Shown one piece after another: positions 24,824-34,334 of a stretch of DNA of 64,000 bases (its first letter is position 1; each line of letters begins with the position of its first letter). The position numbers and the translations under genes were made by a program. The DNA comes from Agrilactobacillus yilanensis. GTDB taxonomy: Bacteria > Bacillota > Bacilli > Lactobacillales > Lactobacillaceae. The notes beneath the pieces were generated by a model. It ran no database searches. It was given only the letters and a program-made list of their open reading frames with translations, and had not been told where the DNA came from. Location of the stretch: assembly GCF_003946725.1 (NCBI RefSeq), contig NZ_RHOY01000011.1:29528-93527 (forward strand), read 5' to 3'.

Positions 24824-27052
24824 GTGTATAAACCAAAACATAAAAGACCAACAGAAGTCAAAGTAAACGGTAAAGTAGCGACATTAGCAGCCAGTGCGGT
24901 TATGTTAGCGACACCAGTATTGCAAAGTGTCAGCCCAGCATTTGCAGCAGAGGGTACAACCGATTCTACTACAGAACAAGATGCTGACAAGAACGAAGTT
25001 GTTAAAGAGGCAGATTCTTATAGCGTAGGAGATTTGCAGGGTTTAGTTGAAACTGTTGAAAAATTAGCTGATGACGGTACTAAAGAGACAATCGAAACGC
25101 CTGGTTTTACTTTGCCGAGTGTTCAAGTGCTACAAGGAGCGCTTGATGAAGCTAATGATGTAATTACAAAAAATACAAATACAGAGGCAGACGCTACTGA
25201 GGCTTATAATGCACTAAATGAGGCACAAACAACTTATACGGCAGACTCGGCAACAGATAAAGCAACTTATGATAATTTACAAACAGCAATTAAAGCTGGT
25301 ACTGATGCTACTAAGGGTAAGCCTGAAGCCAAGATTACAGCATTAAACACTGCAATTGAAACTGCAAAAGCTATTTATGAAGCTGCAGACCTAACAACTG
25401 ATACGTTTGGAAGTAAAGCTGATGCTGCGGTTAGTGCAATTACAGCAGCAATTACCGATCTGGGTGACGAGACAACCGATACTGATGACACTGGTGTTGC
25501 TACGCAGGACGAAAAAGATGATTTAAAGGCAGCACTAGACAAATTTGAAGCATTAGACGAGGCCGATTACACAGCGGATTCTTACACTGCTGCAAAAGCA
25601 GTTTACGACAATGGAAATAAAATCTACACGGATACTGATGCTACATCAGAACAAGTTAACAATGCAACTACCGCTATTAACACGGCTATTGACGGCTTAG
25701 TCAAGGTTGTAGACGATTCCGGTATTGCGACAGCTGCAGAAAAAGCAGTGCTCAGACAGATACTCGACAAGGCGACTGCTATCAAGCCAGCTGGCTACAC
25801 CAATGAGACTTATCAAAACTTGCAGGGTGCTATACAAGCTGCTCAAAGCGTCTATTTAGATAAAGAAGCAACCAGTAATGCGGTGAACGCAGCTAATGCC
25901 AATGTGCAAACGGCTTTGGACGATTTAGTAGCAATTACAGATGGCAGCACAACGACAACGACAGAACAAACTTTACGCAATTTGGTGACGCAATCTGAGA
26001 CTTTCAACCTTTGGGATTACACCCAAGCTTCATGGAATACGTTGAACCATGCGCAAGTTAATGCCAAATATATCTTATCTTTGGATAATCCAAGCCAAAC
26101 ACAATTAGATGATGCTTATGATTACTTAAGCGATGCCATCGACAAGTTAGTTGAAGCTAATGACAGCAGTGCTTTGAAACAATTAGGTGACTTGTACACG
26201 CAAGTCGGTCGTTTGTCCGCCAGTGATTTCACAACGAATTCATGGGCTAAAGTAGTAACTGCTAGAAACGCCGCAGAGGTTGTCTTAGAAGGCGGCTTTG
26301 ATGCATCTGTTTCTAACGTCCAGACCGCTTATGACAACTTACAAACCGCAATTAAGGGCTTAGTAAGCACTGATGCCAATTACTCTGAAAAGACAAAATT
26401 AAGTGATTTGTACAGCGAAGTAGAATATTACACTAAAGGTTCAACTGTCGATGATGTCTGGGCAGCTTTCGTAACTGCTAGAGACAACGCTGCTGCAGCT
26501 TTGAAATCTGATGACAGTACCGTTATCGACTACATGGTAGCGAATGACGCCTTAACGGAAGCTGTGACGGCTTTAGGCGATACTGCAGACACGAGTTACA
26601 TTGCCACAGCCGCTTACAGAGATATTGACGGTGTGGGTAAAGTCTTCTTCTCTGATAACCAAGGGATTGTTTTGTATAACAAGCCAGAAGGCAAACAAGT
26701 CAAAGACGCTGACGGAGAAGGTCGGATGTTAGCTAACGAATCCAGATGGAAAGTTATGCGCCAAGCAACGCTACAAGACGGCTCTTCATGGTATGAAGTT
26801 GGGAAGAACCAATGGGTAAACGCCAGATTTGTCATGATCGAAGAGGCTCAAATTGGCCAAATCGACTACTTACCAGATATGGGCGTTAACTTGTGGGTCT
26901 TTGAACCAGACGGCTTACATTTCACCGGCCGGCGCCTAGATAACGGCAGCCAATGGGAGATGTGGGGCAGCATGATGATCAACGGCCAACAATACTTCAA
27001 CCTTGGGGCTAACCAATGGGTGAACGCAGAATATATTGCAATTGCAGAATAA
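24824..27052 (+). CDS. Large secreted FIVAR-repeat protein with C-terminal SLAP-like pair
   Basis: The 742-residue protein has a long signal peptide (cleavage after AFA near residue 41). About six or seven FIVAR-type three-helix repeats of 65-75 residues follow (about 100-585, each ending in a pattern such as AIDGLVKV, ALDDLVAI, AIDKLVEA, AIKGLVST). Two SLAP-like modules close it, with YEVGKNQWVNARFV (about 657-670) and FNLGANQWVNAEYI (about 725-738). FIVAR domains occur in large adhesins. The SLAP-like end probably holds the protein to the wall, as no LPxTG motif or anchor is present. GTG start with a weak GGTGGGG upstream. No catalytic domain is seen. Confidence 0.8.
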   Translation: MYKPKHKRPTEVKVNGKVATLAASAVMLATPVLQSVSPAFAAEGTTDSTTEQDADKNEVVKEADSYSVGDLQGLVETVEKLADDGTKETIETPGFTLPSVQVLQGALDEANDVITKNTNTEADATEAYNALNEAQTTYTADSATDKATYDNLQTAIKAGTDATKGKPEAKITALNTAIETAKAIYEAADLTTDTFGSKADAAVSAITAAITDLGDETTDTDDTGVATQDEKDDLKAALDKFEALDEADYTADSYTAAKAVYDNGNKIYTDTDATSEQVNNATTAINTAIDGLVKVVDDSGIATAAEKAVLRQILDKATAIKPAGYTNETYQNLQGAIQAAQSVYLDKEATSNAVNAANANVQTALDDLVAITDGSTTTTTEQTLRNLVTQSETFNLWDYTQASWNTLNHAQVNAKYILSLDNPSQTQLDDAYDYLSDAIDKLVEANDSSALKQLGDLYTQVGRLSASDFTTNSWAKVVTARNAAEVVLEGGFDASVSNVQTAYDNLQTAIKGLVSTDANYSEKTKLSDLYSEVEYYTKGSTVDDVWAAFVTARDNAAAALKSDDSTVIDYMVANDALTEAVTALGDTADTSYIATAAYRDIDGVGKVFFSDNQGIVLYNKPEGKQVKDADGEGRMLANESRWKVMRQATLQDGSSWYEVGKNQWVNARFVMIEEAQIGQIDYLPDMGVNLWVFEPDGLHFTGRRLDNGSQWEMWGSMMINGQQYFNLGANQWVNAEYIAIAE

Positions 27053-27070
27053 AAATTAAATTGAACGACA

Positions 27071-27109
27071 AAACACCAGCTGAGGCAATACCTTGGCTGG
27101 TGTTTTTTG
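27071..27109 (+). terminator. Terminator of the FIVAR protein gene
   Basis: AACACCAGCTGAGG and CCTTGGCTGGTGTTTTTT form a strong stem with a T run. Confidence 0.85.
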
Positions 27110-27544
27110 GGTGCGTTTAAGCGGAAAATTTTATGTAAACAAAAAGCCCCCCTACCGATCGGGAGACTTTTGCAATTATGAGCGATTCAGTAACGAATAC
27201 CAACATAAAGTATAACCGAAATTACTCAAAAAAGAAATACCCTTGTAACGATAATGAAACGTAAAAGCAAAATTAAGACTAAAGACTGACGGCAAAGCCT
27301 TGATAAAATAACGTTTTGGAGAAATTAAAAAAATAATGGTAGGTGCAAAATTTTTTTCAGCATACTAGATGTTGTGTTTTGGTACAGAGCAGGTGCCTCA
27401 AATTTTGAAGGGCCAAAGCCTTGATAATTAAGGCTTGCTAAAAAATAACAGCATTTTTTTAAAAAAAGATTTCCGTTTTTGCGTTTAGGATTGTTACTAG
27501 TTTATGTAAGCAAGTTTGCTAGCAACGAACCTTACAAAAAAACT
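27110..27544. other. Gene-free AT-rich stretch
   Basis: No convincing ORF. A GC-rich imperfect hairpin (AAAAGCCCCCC / GGGAGACTTTT) near 27139-27171 would work as a terminator on the minus strand. The rest is AT-rich and presumably holds the promoter of the two small genes downstream, but no clear -35/-10 pair was found. Confidence 0.5.
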
Positions 27545-27559
27545 TAGGAGGCAACATTA

Positions 27560-27772
27560 ATGGCACTTAATTGGAACGGCACAACTTTAAACTACACACT
27601 GGCAGGCGATCACTATCCACATGGTAAGAAAATGCGACAATTCAAAAATGTGGTGAAAAACCCCGATGAAGCAAAAGTTTCAGCATTAGGGGCAACTTTA
27701 GCCAGCTTTGGCGAAGCCGATGAACTTGTGGATAGCGAAATTGTCACACGTCACTCTGTTGTGACTGACTAA
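27560..27772 (+). CDS. DUF1659-type small protein
   Basis: A 70-residue protein with an excellent AGGAGG site. The pattern (short, central K-N-V-x-K-N-x-x-x-x-x-V-x-A-L-G beta/alpha stretch, acidic C-terminus) resembles the DUF1659 family, which is usually encoded beside a DUF2922 protein, as here. It is presumably cytoplasmic. No function is known for the family. Confidence 0.7.
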   Translation: MALNWNGTTLNYTLAGDHYPHGKKMRQFKNVVKNPDEAKVSALGATLASFGEADELVDSEIVTRHSVVTD

Positions 27773-27786
27773 TAGGAGGAAATTAA

Positions 27787-28029
27787 ATGAAACAACTACA
27801 AATGATTTTTAAAACCAGCGAGGGTAACCGCAGTGCTCTATCATTAAATGACGTTCGAGAAGATTTAGAACCGACAGTCGTTAAGGGGGCGATGGAAAAC
27901 ATTGCCAAATCTGAATTATTTATTAAAGATGATGTGGCACTTTATGATGAAATTATGGCGGCACAGTATGTCTCCAGAACCGTTACCGAACTCTTTAAGC
28001 ACAAACCCGAGACTAAAACTAGAAATTAA
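27787..28029 (+). CDS. DUF2922-type small protein
   Basis: An 80-residue protein beginning MKQLQMIFKTSEGNRSALSL, with LEPTVVKGAMENI and a final AQYVSRTVTELF. This fits the DUF2922 family (F-x-T-x-x-G-x-x-x-x-L-S-x at the start). It follows the DUF1659-like gene by 14 bases with AGGAGG, so they form a small operon ended by a terminator. The pair is conserved in Firmicutes without a known role. Confidence 0.75.
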   Translation: MKQLQMIFKTSEGNRSALSLNDVREDLEPTVVKGAMENIAKSELFIKDDVALYDEIMAAQYVSRTVTELFKHKPETKTRN

Positions 28030-28068
28030 AATTACTTTCATGATCTAAAAACAGTATCATATAGTTGC

Positions 28069-28108
28069 AAAAAGGCGGCGGGCACATTATTGTGTCTGTC
28101 GCCTTTTC
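28069..28108 (+). terminator. Terminator of the DUF1659-DUF2922 pair
   Basis: AAAAGGCGGCGGGCACA and TGTGTCTGTCGCCTTTT form a long stem ending in T residues. Confidence 0.8.
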
Positions 28109-28650
28109 GTTGTGGAGAATAGAATGGATACAGTAAAACTGTCAAGGACAGTACTACACAGAATTAGCAAAACCAGTTATGGTAAATAGCAAGTCTGTGC
28201 GCTTGCTATGTAAATAAAAAATGAATTATGTGCGTCAAAAATTTAGCGATTTTAAGTTCAAATTGGCGCCAATTTCTGAAAAGTTGAAAGTTTTTTAGAA
28301 TATTTTGTTTGTAATACTCTTGTAATATAAAAAAATCGAGGTTGATATACCAACGTTTTAAGATAATCTTAAGAAATCCAAATGTTAAAAGTTGATTGCA
28401 GAGCAAAAAAAATCCTTTTTAGAGTTCACAAAACATCTTTTTTATTGTAACATGATTGTGTTGGTAAATAATTGACCAACAACGATATACTGATTTCCGT
28501 GTCTAGCTAGCTGGAGATTAAAGCATCGTCAAAGCCCACCGCGGGGACTTTGGTTACTTTGATCTTTATTGTACAAAACAAACGGTAAATATGTTATAAT
28601 CGTAATGGTATCAATTATAAATTATGAGAATTTTAGGAGGAATACCACAC
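28109..28650 (+). promoter_or_regulatory. Long AT-rich upstream region and promoter of the first SLAP-like gene
   Basis: No gene is seen. A GC-rich stem CAAAGCCC/GGGGACTTTG sits at 28530-28552. An extended -10 (TGTTATAAT, box at 28595-28600) with a possible TTGTAC -35 follows. The transcript would have a leader of about 45 bases with AGGAGGA. The strong -10 and highly biased codons downstream suggest high expression. Confidence 0.5.
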
Positions 28651-30426
28651 ATGAAGAAATCTTCAAAAGTTAAATATTTTGGCGTTGCAGCTGCAGCTTT
28701 ATTAGCAGTTGCGCCAGTTGTCGCTCCTGCAGTGACAGCTACAACTAACGAACCTGCTACAGTACAAGCTGCTACAGCTGGTACTACACCTGATTTTATT
28801 GCTGATGCTACTATTAAAAGCTTTGGTACTGGAACTGCTGTCTATGCTAAAGAGGGTGGTGTAACTAAAGAAGCAACAATCGCTGGGAAGACTGCAGTTG
28901 ATGTTACAAATGTAACACCTACTTACCAAACTGTACAAGTTACTGTTTCTCCTGCCGAACCAGAAAGTACTGATGGTAATTTGGTAGGGAAAACTGCTAC
29001 TACTCAAGTGTATTCTGATTCTGAAGGTACTGTTGCTGACGGTGACCCAGTAGATTTAATTGCAGAAACACCTTATACAGAAAAGACAGCTGATGGCACT
29101 TATAAGATTGATGCTGGTTACGTAAGGGCTGAGGATGTTACTGCAACACCAACAACTGCTGCTGTTGATGCTAAAACAACTACAGTAAAAGGTTACTTCT
29201 ACGTAACTCCAGGTGCATATCTTGCTACTGACGGCGCAAAAGGTACAAATGGTACTTTGTATATCCCAGCTAATGGTTATAACTTGAAGTATAACATTAG
29301 CGCTACAGTGCAAGCCGCTGATGAAGATGCTGCTGCTACTGTTTCTAAGACAGCTATTAATACTGAAACTGGCAAAAATGATGCTAATATCACAACTGCA
29401 CTTACAAATGGCACATTAAATGTAACTGGTGTTTATACTGATGCTGCTGGTGTTGAATACTATTCATTCGACAAAAATGGTGCTGTATACCTTGTTCCAG
29501 CTGCTGAGTTAACAATCTCTAAAGGCTACACTGTAACTGCTACACAAGGTTACATCACTACTACTAAAGATGATGTTCGCACTTATAGCGACTCAGCTTT
29601 AAATAACTATACTGGTACTTTGATCCGTGATAAAGGCACACAATTATTAGTTGATCAAAAAGCTACAAATGCTAACGGCGATGTTGTAGCTTACCACGTA
29701 TCTGCTGATGCTGATACAGCTGCTAATACTTGGGTAGATGCTAACAATGTAACTTTTGCAGCTGCAACTCTTGATGTTACTGCTGAAAAAGGCTCTGTAA
29801 TTGCTAATGCTTCTGCTACTGTATACCGTGACAAAGCTACTACAATTGCTACTAAAGACACTATTGCTAAAGGCGAAACTGTTGATTACACTCGTGTAGT
29901 TACTAACTCTGTTACTGGCGAAGTTGTAGCTTATGGCTACAAGAACGACAATGGTAACTGGCGTTATGTTAAAGCTTCTGCATTTGACGAAAATGCTGAT
30001 GCTGACGTAACTGTTTCTAAATTACCTAACGGCACAGCTCTTTACTCTAACTACAAAGCTGCTACTATCTACACTAATGCTGCTGCAACTGAAGATTCTG
30101 GTACTAAGTTGAGCACTGACGTTAACGAATGGTCTGCTTTCGAAGTATCTAAAGATGCTGATGGCAACACTATTGCTTATCGTTTAGGCAAGAACCAATG
30201 GGTCAAAGCTGCTGATCTTGAAGCTGAACAAGCTTTAGATGGTACATTTGACGTAGCTGCTGGTATTACTTTGTCTGATGCTGAAGGTACAAAGACTGGT
30301 TCTATCGAAAATGGTGGCAACTATAAAGTATTCGCTGTACGTTACATCAATGGCAAACAAGCCTTGAAGTTAGGTACTGACAACCAATGGGTAATCGCTG
30401 CACAAGGTGACTACTACCCAGCATAA
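28651..30426 (+). CDS. Secreted SLAP-like protein, abundant type (paralogue 1)
   Basis: A protein of about 591 residues with a signal peptide (MKKSSKVKYFGVAAAALL, cleavage near VQAA). It is a Thr/Ala-rich chain of beta modules. One module (about 310-375) has YITTTKDDVRTYSDSALNNY...GDVVAYHVSAD...NTWVDANNV. The end has two SLAP-like modules, with YRLGKNQWVKAADL and LKLGTDNQWVIAA before GDYYPA. Codons are strongly biased to GCT, ACT and GTT, unlike its neighbour paralogue, as in highly expressed S-layer-type genes. Start chosen at the ATG after AGGAGGA. Probably a wall-bound surface protein; a true S-layer role is unproven. Confidence 0.75.
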   Translation: MKKSSKVKYFGVAAAALLAVAPVVAPAVTATTNEPATVQAATAGTTPDFIADATIKSFGTGTAVYAKEGGVTKEATIAGKTAVDVTNVTPTYQTVQVTVSPAEPESTDGNLVGKTATTQVYSDSEGTVADGDPVDLIAETPYTEKTADGTYKIDAGYVRAEDVTATPTTAAVDAKTTTVKGYFYVTPGAYLATDGAKGTNGTLYIPANGYNLKYNISATVQAADEDAAATVSKTAINTETGKNDANITTALTNGTLNVTGVYTDAAGVEYYSFDKNGAVYLVPAAELTISKGYTVTATQGYITTTKDDVRTYSDSALNNYTGTLIRDKGTQLLVDQKATNANGDVVAYHVSADADTAANTWVDANNVTFAAATLDVTAEKGSVIANASATVYRDKATTIATKDTIAKGETVDYTRVVTNSVTGEVVAYGYKNDNGNWRYVKASAFDENADADVTVSKLPNGTALYSNYKAATIYTNAAATEDSGTKLSTDVNEWSAFEVSKDADGNTIAYRLGKNQWVKAADLEAEQALDGTFDVAAGITLSDAEGTKTGSIENGGNYKVFAVRYINGKQALKLGTDNQWVIAAQGDYYPA

Positions 30427-30490
30427 TAATTTAACCTACGTTAAATTATTTCCAAACACTTAAACATTAAGCTTAAATTATTCTAGAATA

Positions 30491-30528
30491 GAGACCGATG
30501 ACTCTGATCAAGTCGTCGGTCTTTTTTT
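30491..30528 (+). terminator. Terminator after paralogue 1
   Basis: GAGACCGATGACT and AGTCGTCGGTCTTTTTTT form a stem and T run. Confidence 0.85.
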
Positions 30529-31088
30529 GTTCAAAATAAAGCTGACAAGTAATCCATAAGTGCACTTAGGGTATTAAATAATAGTTTTCACTATTGGTAG
30601 TTAGTCATAATGTTGCATCAAGTATGAATTACTTATCAACTCTGAAATCTATTTTAAACGATAATTGTAGTTATAAACTTTTAAAATTTTGATTTTTTAA
30701 TGCTATTTTTGAGAGTGACTGCCCAAATTCTTATTGAAAATTGCAAAACAGCGGGTTTATTAATGAGATATTGTAGAGAGTCGCTTATCAAATTGTAGTT
30801 GTGGTTATAGGCTAAGGTAGAGACACCGTTTAACGTTAATTTAAAAACTAATCCTGTATCATCATCAGTCCCAATTCTGAAGCTATCGGCAAGTCGTGTT
30901 TTTAAATCTCCAAAAGGGATAATCTTAAAGTAACGCTATTTGGCTTTGTCCAGATTTTACACTTAATTTTGTCTACTAAATTTTTCACTTTAACTCATTA
31001 AATTTGATAGTGTACTGAACTGTGTTTGCGGTATAACTACGGTTGTATCTATGAAAGCAAAACTCATAATTTTTTAGGAGGCACTATT
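30529..31088 (+). other. Long AT-rich intergenic region upstream of paralogue 2
   Basis: About 560 bases without a supported gene. It probably carries the promoter and leader of the next surface-protein gene, but no clear consensus boxes were found. An ORF extending into it (starting near 31026) is rejected in favour of an ATG with AGGAGG. Confidence 0.5.
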
Positions 31089-32600
31089 ATGAAAAAGTCT
31101 TCAAATATTAAGTATTTTGGTATTGCAGCAGCAACCTTAGTCAGTTTAGGTGTCGGGGCGGCAACGTTAATTACACCCACGGCAGCGCCAGCAACGGCGC
31201 AAGCGGCCACCACAGCAGATAAGGATTTTCCAGCTTTTGCGCCGGTAATGTCCGGTACTTCAGATACAGCAGGTTCAGTTCAGGTGAATGGTCAGTGGCA
31301 AAGCGTGACGTTATCGGCGGGCTTACCGATTAATGCCAGCACGAAGTTATCGACTTCTGGACCGGTGAGCGGCAAGACGTATTACGTTTTTGCTGGGGCC
31401 ACGTATCCGGGGGCAGATGGCAAGGATGCCACGGGTGATGTGTATGTGCCAGCCAAGGGCTTAACGAAGCAGTATACCGTTAGCTTTTATGGCGGGGCAA
31501 CAGGAACAGCAGCGACGATTACCACGGATGGGACGACGGCGGCTGGTTCAGATGCAACAACTTCAGCAACCAATGACTTGAAGACCGGTACGTTAAAATT
31601 AGATGCAGTGTACACGGACGGTACCAATACATTCTTTGCTTATCGGCATGATGGGCAAACTTACTTCGTTAACACGGCGGCTGTGACGACTTCAGCAGCG
31701 TTAACCACAACGGATACGGTGGGGACGGTCACAACTAATGATGATAATATGAAGACTTATACGGATCCAGCTTTGCATAGCTATACTGGGAAGTTGGTTC
31801 GGGATAAAGGGACTGAGTTAAGAGTCGATCAGCAGGCCAGTGATGCCAGCGGTACGGTTATCGCTTATCATGTGACCAGTGATGCGGACGAAGGGGCAGA
31901 TACTTGGGTTCCGGCGTCTGATGTGACTTTCACAGCGAATAAATTAGTTCGACAGGCGGCTACGGGTTCATTGACGGCTAAAGATGAGGCGACGATTTAC
32001 TCTGATAAAGAGACCACTACGGCAACGGATCTGACGTTAGCTGAGGGTGAGACGGTCACTTATAATGTGGTTGTTAAGAATTCTATTGATGGTACGATTG
32101 TGGCTTATGGGATTAAGGGCGACGATGGGACGTACACTTATGTGAAGGCGTTCGATATGACGGTGAACACGGCGCCAACTGTGAAAACAGCGGCTTTGCC
32201 TTTAGGGACAGCAGTTTATTCCGATTACAAGCCAGCAACGATTTACAGTGATCCAGCAGCAACGAAGGATTCTGGGACTAAATTAGCGACTTCTGTGAAT
32301 GAATGGACGGCTTTTGCCACGTCAACAGATAGTGATGGCGCTATTGTGGCTTACAAGTTGGGGAAGGATCAATGGATTAAGGCCAGCGATTTGCAGATTG
32401 AACAAGATTTGAGCGGTACCTTTGACACTGCTGCGGGTTCACCATTATATAGCAGCGATGGGACACAGTCCGGGAGTATTTCGGTTGCAGGCCCTTATCA
32501 AGTTTTTGCCGTACGTTATATTAACGGGAAGCAATCTTTGAAATTGGGGACGGATAATCAGTGGATCAAGGCGTCAGATGGGGATTATTATCCTGCTTAA
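31089..32600 (+). CDS. Secreted SLAP-like protein (paralogue 2)
   Basis: A protein of about 503 residues, colinear with the preceding surface protein: signal peptide MKKSSNIKYFGIAAATL, YVPAKGLTKQYTVSF module, RTYSD-type module (KTYTDPALHSYTG), and two C-terminal SLAP-like modules with YKLGKDQWIKASDL and LKLGTDNQWIKAS before GDYYPA. Its codons are GC-rich (GCG, ACG, CCG) where the paralogue uses GCT/ACT, so it is probably expressed at a lower level or under other conditions. AGGAGG precedes the ATG. Presumed wall-associated; function unknown. Confidence 0.75.
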   Translation: MKKSSNIKYFGIAAATLVSLGVGAATLITPTAAPATAQAATTADKDFPAFAPVMSGTSDTAGSVQVNGQWQSVTLSAGLPINASTKLSTSGPVSGKTYYVFAGATYPGADGKDATGDVYVPAKGLTKQYTVSFYGGATGTAATITTDGTTAAGSDATTSATNDLKTGTLKLDAVYTDGTNTFFAYRHDGQTYFVNTAAVTTSAALTTTDTVGTVTTNDDNMKTYTDPALHSYTGKLVRDKGTELRVDQQASDASGTVIAYHVTSDADEGADTWVPASDVTFTANKLVRQAATGSLTAKDEATIYSDKETTTATDLTLAEGETVTYNVVVKNSIDGTIVAYGIKGDDGTYTYVKAFDMTVNTAPTVKTAALPLGTAVYSDYKPATIYSDPAATKDSGTKLATSVNEWTAFATSTDSDGAIVAYKLGKDQWIKASDLQIEQDLSGTFDTAAGSPLYSSDGTQSGSISVAGPYQVFAVRYINGKQSLKLGTDNQWIKASDGDYYPA

Positions 32601-32634
32601 GTTTTGAATCCCAGTGCCGGATTGGGTGATAAAA

Positions 32635-32754
32635 ATGAAAGAAATCACAGGTCTTCGCCTATTGTTGGCGGCGTTGTTGGCTGTGGGCGCTGCCACTACG
32701 GCATTAGAAGTACGATTGTCTCAGCTACGGCCGCAGACATCTGATAAATCATAG
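32635..32754 (+). CDS. Small peptide, 39 residues, with hydrophobic N-terminus
   Basis: ATG-initiated ORF beginning MKEITGLRLLLAALLAVG, with an Ala/Leu-rich segment like a signal peptide or membrane helix, then a polar tail ending DKS. Only a weak GGGTG lies upstream. It sits 34 bases after the SLAP-like stop and directly before a structured region. Could be a real small protein or chance. Confidence 0.35.
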   Translation: MKEITGLRLLLAALLAVGAATTALEVRLSQLRPQTSDKS

Positions 32755-32756
32755 TA

Positions 32757-32890
32757 TCAGCGCTATAACGGCGCTTGCAACTGAAAGGAAGTGGTGTCCT
32801 GCGCACCAAACCAATCACTCCGCAAGCACATTTGATGCGTGCTAAAACAAAATCCAGTTTGAAGTAACGATCTAGCGCGTTATTTTGGAC
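32757..32890 (+). other. Possible structured RNA element
   Basis: Long-range pairing ATAACG(G)CGCT / AGCGCGTTAT encloses a stem GCTTGC/GCAAGC. Inside that are GGTG/CACC, and beside it a hairpin GCAC/GTGC. A terminator follows at once. It matches no RNA family I recognise. It could be a small RNA, or part of the 3' end of the SLAP-like transcript. Confidence 0.4.
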
Positions 32891-32942
32891 GAGAATCATA
32901 GGCTTAGGTTCTTTTTAGAATTTAAGGCTATGATTTTTTTAA
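32891..32942 (+). terminator. Terminator before the maltose regulator
   Basis: AATCATAGGCTTAGG and TTTAAGGCTATGATT form a stem followed by T7. Confidence 0.75.
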
Positions 32943-33048
32943 TTACTGATGATTAATCGGTTAATCACTGTAAAGCAAGGCGGGTCTTATGGTACAATAT
33001 GTTCTGATTCAGCAATAAAACAAGGTTTAGGGTATAGGAGTTTTTTGA

Positions 33049-34017
33049 ATGGTCACAATACGTGATATTGCTAAAAAAGCTGGTGTTTCAGCTTCTACAG
33101 CGTCCCGGGCGCTTAATAATAATGCGCATATCAGTGAGGCGACAATTCGCAAGGTTAAGCGAATTGCAGTCGAAATGGGCTATCGGCCGGATTATAATGC
33201 TAAGAATCTGACTTTGGGTGAGGCCAATGCGGTGGGCGTTATTTTCCCAGTGGGGAATGATCAAGTTACCGGTAATCCTTTTTATATCAGTATTCTGTCA
33301 GGGATTAATCAGGAATTAATCAAGCGCAAATATTCGCTGTCCGTGGCGATTGCTAAAACAAATAAGGATTTATTTGAAAATGTAAAGTCGATGGTGATGC
33401 AAAGTAAGATCAAACGGTTTATTTTGCTGTACTCGAAGCAACACGATCGGGTGGCGAATTTCTTACGGCAAAATGAATTGCGGTTTGTGGTGATTGGGCA
33501 GCCGCCGTATCAATACGATTACTATGTGGATAACAATAATGTGAAAGCTGGCGCCAGTGCGACGAAATATTTGTTGACCCATAATCGGGTGCAACAGCCG
33601 CTATTTGTTACCTCTGACCAAGATTGGGCCTATGAATGCCAGCGTTATCAAGGTTTTGAACAAGTTATGGCGCAATATGATTTGCCTGCACAACGTCTGC
33701 AAGTCGATTTAAAACAGTTAAAAGTGTTAGATGCGTTTATTTTGGCGCATCCGAAGATAGACGGGGTTGTGGTTACCGATGATAATTTGGCCATGGAGTT
33801 TTATGGCAGTTTTCATCGAGTGTATCCTAAGCGGCAGTTGGCCGTGGTGAGTTTTAACCATGTAGTGCCCTCAGTTTTCTTAGCGGAACATTTCAATTCG
33901 GTGGATTTATATCCGGAGATGATGGGGATTAAGGCCGTTGTTTTGTTATTCAGCGATCGAGAAGATGAAAAGATAAATGCAAAACAGCATTTAATTGTGA
34001 AACATAAAATTGAATAG
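33049..34017 (+). CDS. LacI-family regulator of the maltose operon (MalR-like)
   Basis: The 322-residue protein has an N-terminal LacI helix-turn-helix (TIRDIAKKAGVSASTASRAL, with YRPDYNAKNL hinge) and a periplasmic-binding-protein-like effector domain (ending near VVSFNHVVP...SVDLYPEMMG). It lies directly upstream of a maltose transporter and phosphorylase, and a LacI-type operator overlaps their promoter. It is therefore probably the maltose-responsive repressor. AGGAG precedes the ATG. Its own terminator separates it from the operon. Confidence 0.85.
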   Translation: MVTIRDIAKKAGVSASTASRALNNNAHISEATIRKVKRIAVEMGYRPDYNAKNLTLGEANAVGVIFPVGNDQVTGNPFYISILSGINQELIKRKYSLSVAIAKTNKDLFENVKSMVMQSKIKRFILLYSKQHDRVANFLRQNELRFVVIGQPPYQYDYYVDNNNVKAGASATKYLLTHNRVQQPLFVTSDQDWAYECQRYQGFEQVMAQYDLPAQRLQVDLKQLKVLDAFILAHPKIDGVVVTDDNLAMEFYGSFHRVYPKRQLAVVSFNHVVPSVFLAEHFNSVDLYPEMMGIKAVVLLFSDREDEKINAKQHLIVKHKIE

Positions 34018-34054
34018 AAATAACCGCCTCATTTTTTAAAGGTGGTGGTTATTG

Positions 34055-34089
34055 GAGCTAACGTTGCGGATGCAAGGTTAGCTTTTTTT
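34055..34089 (+). terminator. Terminator of the LacI-family gene
   Basis: GAGCTAACGTTGC and GCAAGGTTAGCTTTTTTT form a stem with T7. Confidence 0.8.
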
Positions 34090-34254
34090 GATGATAATTT
34101 AGGTTTTTGAGCCCTTAATTTTGGGATAAATAAAGCGAATTCATAAATTTTTCAATTTTTTTGAGTTATTTTTATTTTTCTATAAACACTTATACATCAG
34201 TGATAATAGCCGTTTTATAGACTTGAGATTAGGTTATTTTTTGAAGAAAATTTG

Positions 34255-34292
34255 TGCAAACGGTTGCATTAAAATGAATACGGTTTTATAAT
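34255..34292 (+). promoter_or_regulatory. Maltose operon promoter with LacI-type operator
   Basis: TGCAAACGGTTGCA is a near-perfect palindrome of the MalR/LacI type (it misses the catabolite cre consensus at two symmetric positions). Its right arm is the -35 (TTGCAT), followed after 17 bases by TATAAT. Repressor and RNA polymerase would compete directly. Confidence 0.7.
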
Positions 34293-34334
34293 GAACTCAT
34301 CAAATGAATTAAGCACGATGGAAGAGGGGTTAAT

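Noticed and set aside
28651..30426. LPxTG-anchored surface protein
   Set aside because: The C-terminus ends in GDYYPA with no sorting motif, hydrophobic segment or positive tail.
34255..34268. Classical CcpA cre site
   Set aside because: TGCAAACGGTTGCA misses the cre consensus at two symmetric positions. A LacI/MalR operator fits better, although some CcpA binding cannot be excluded.
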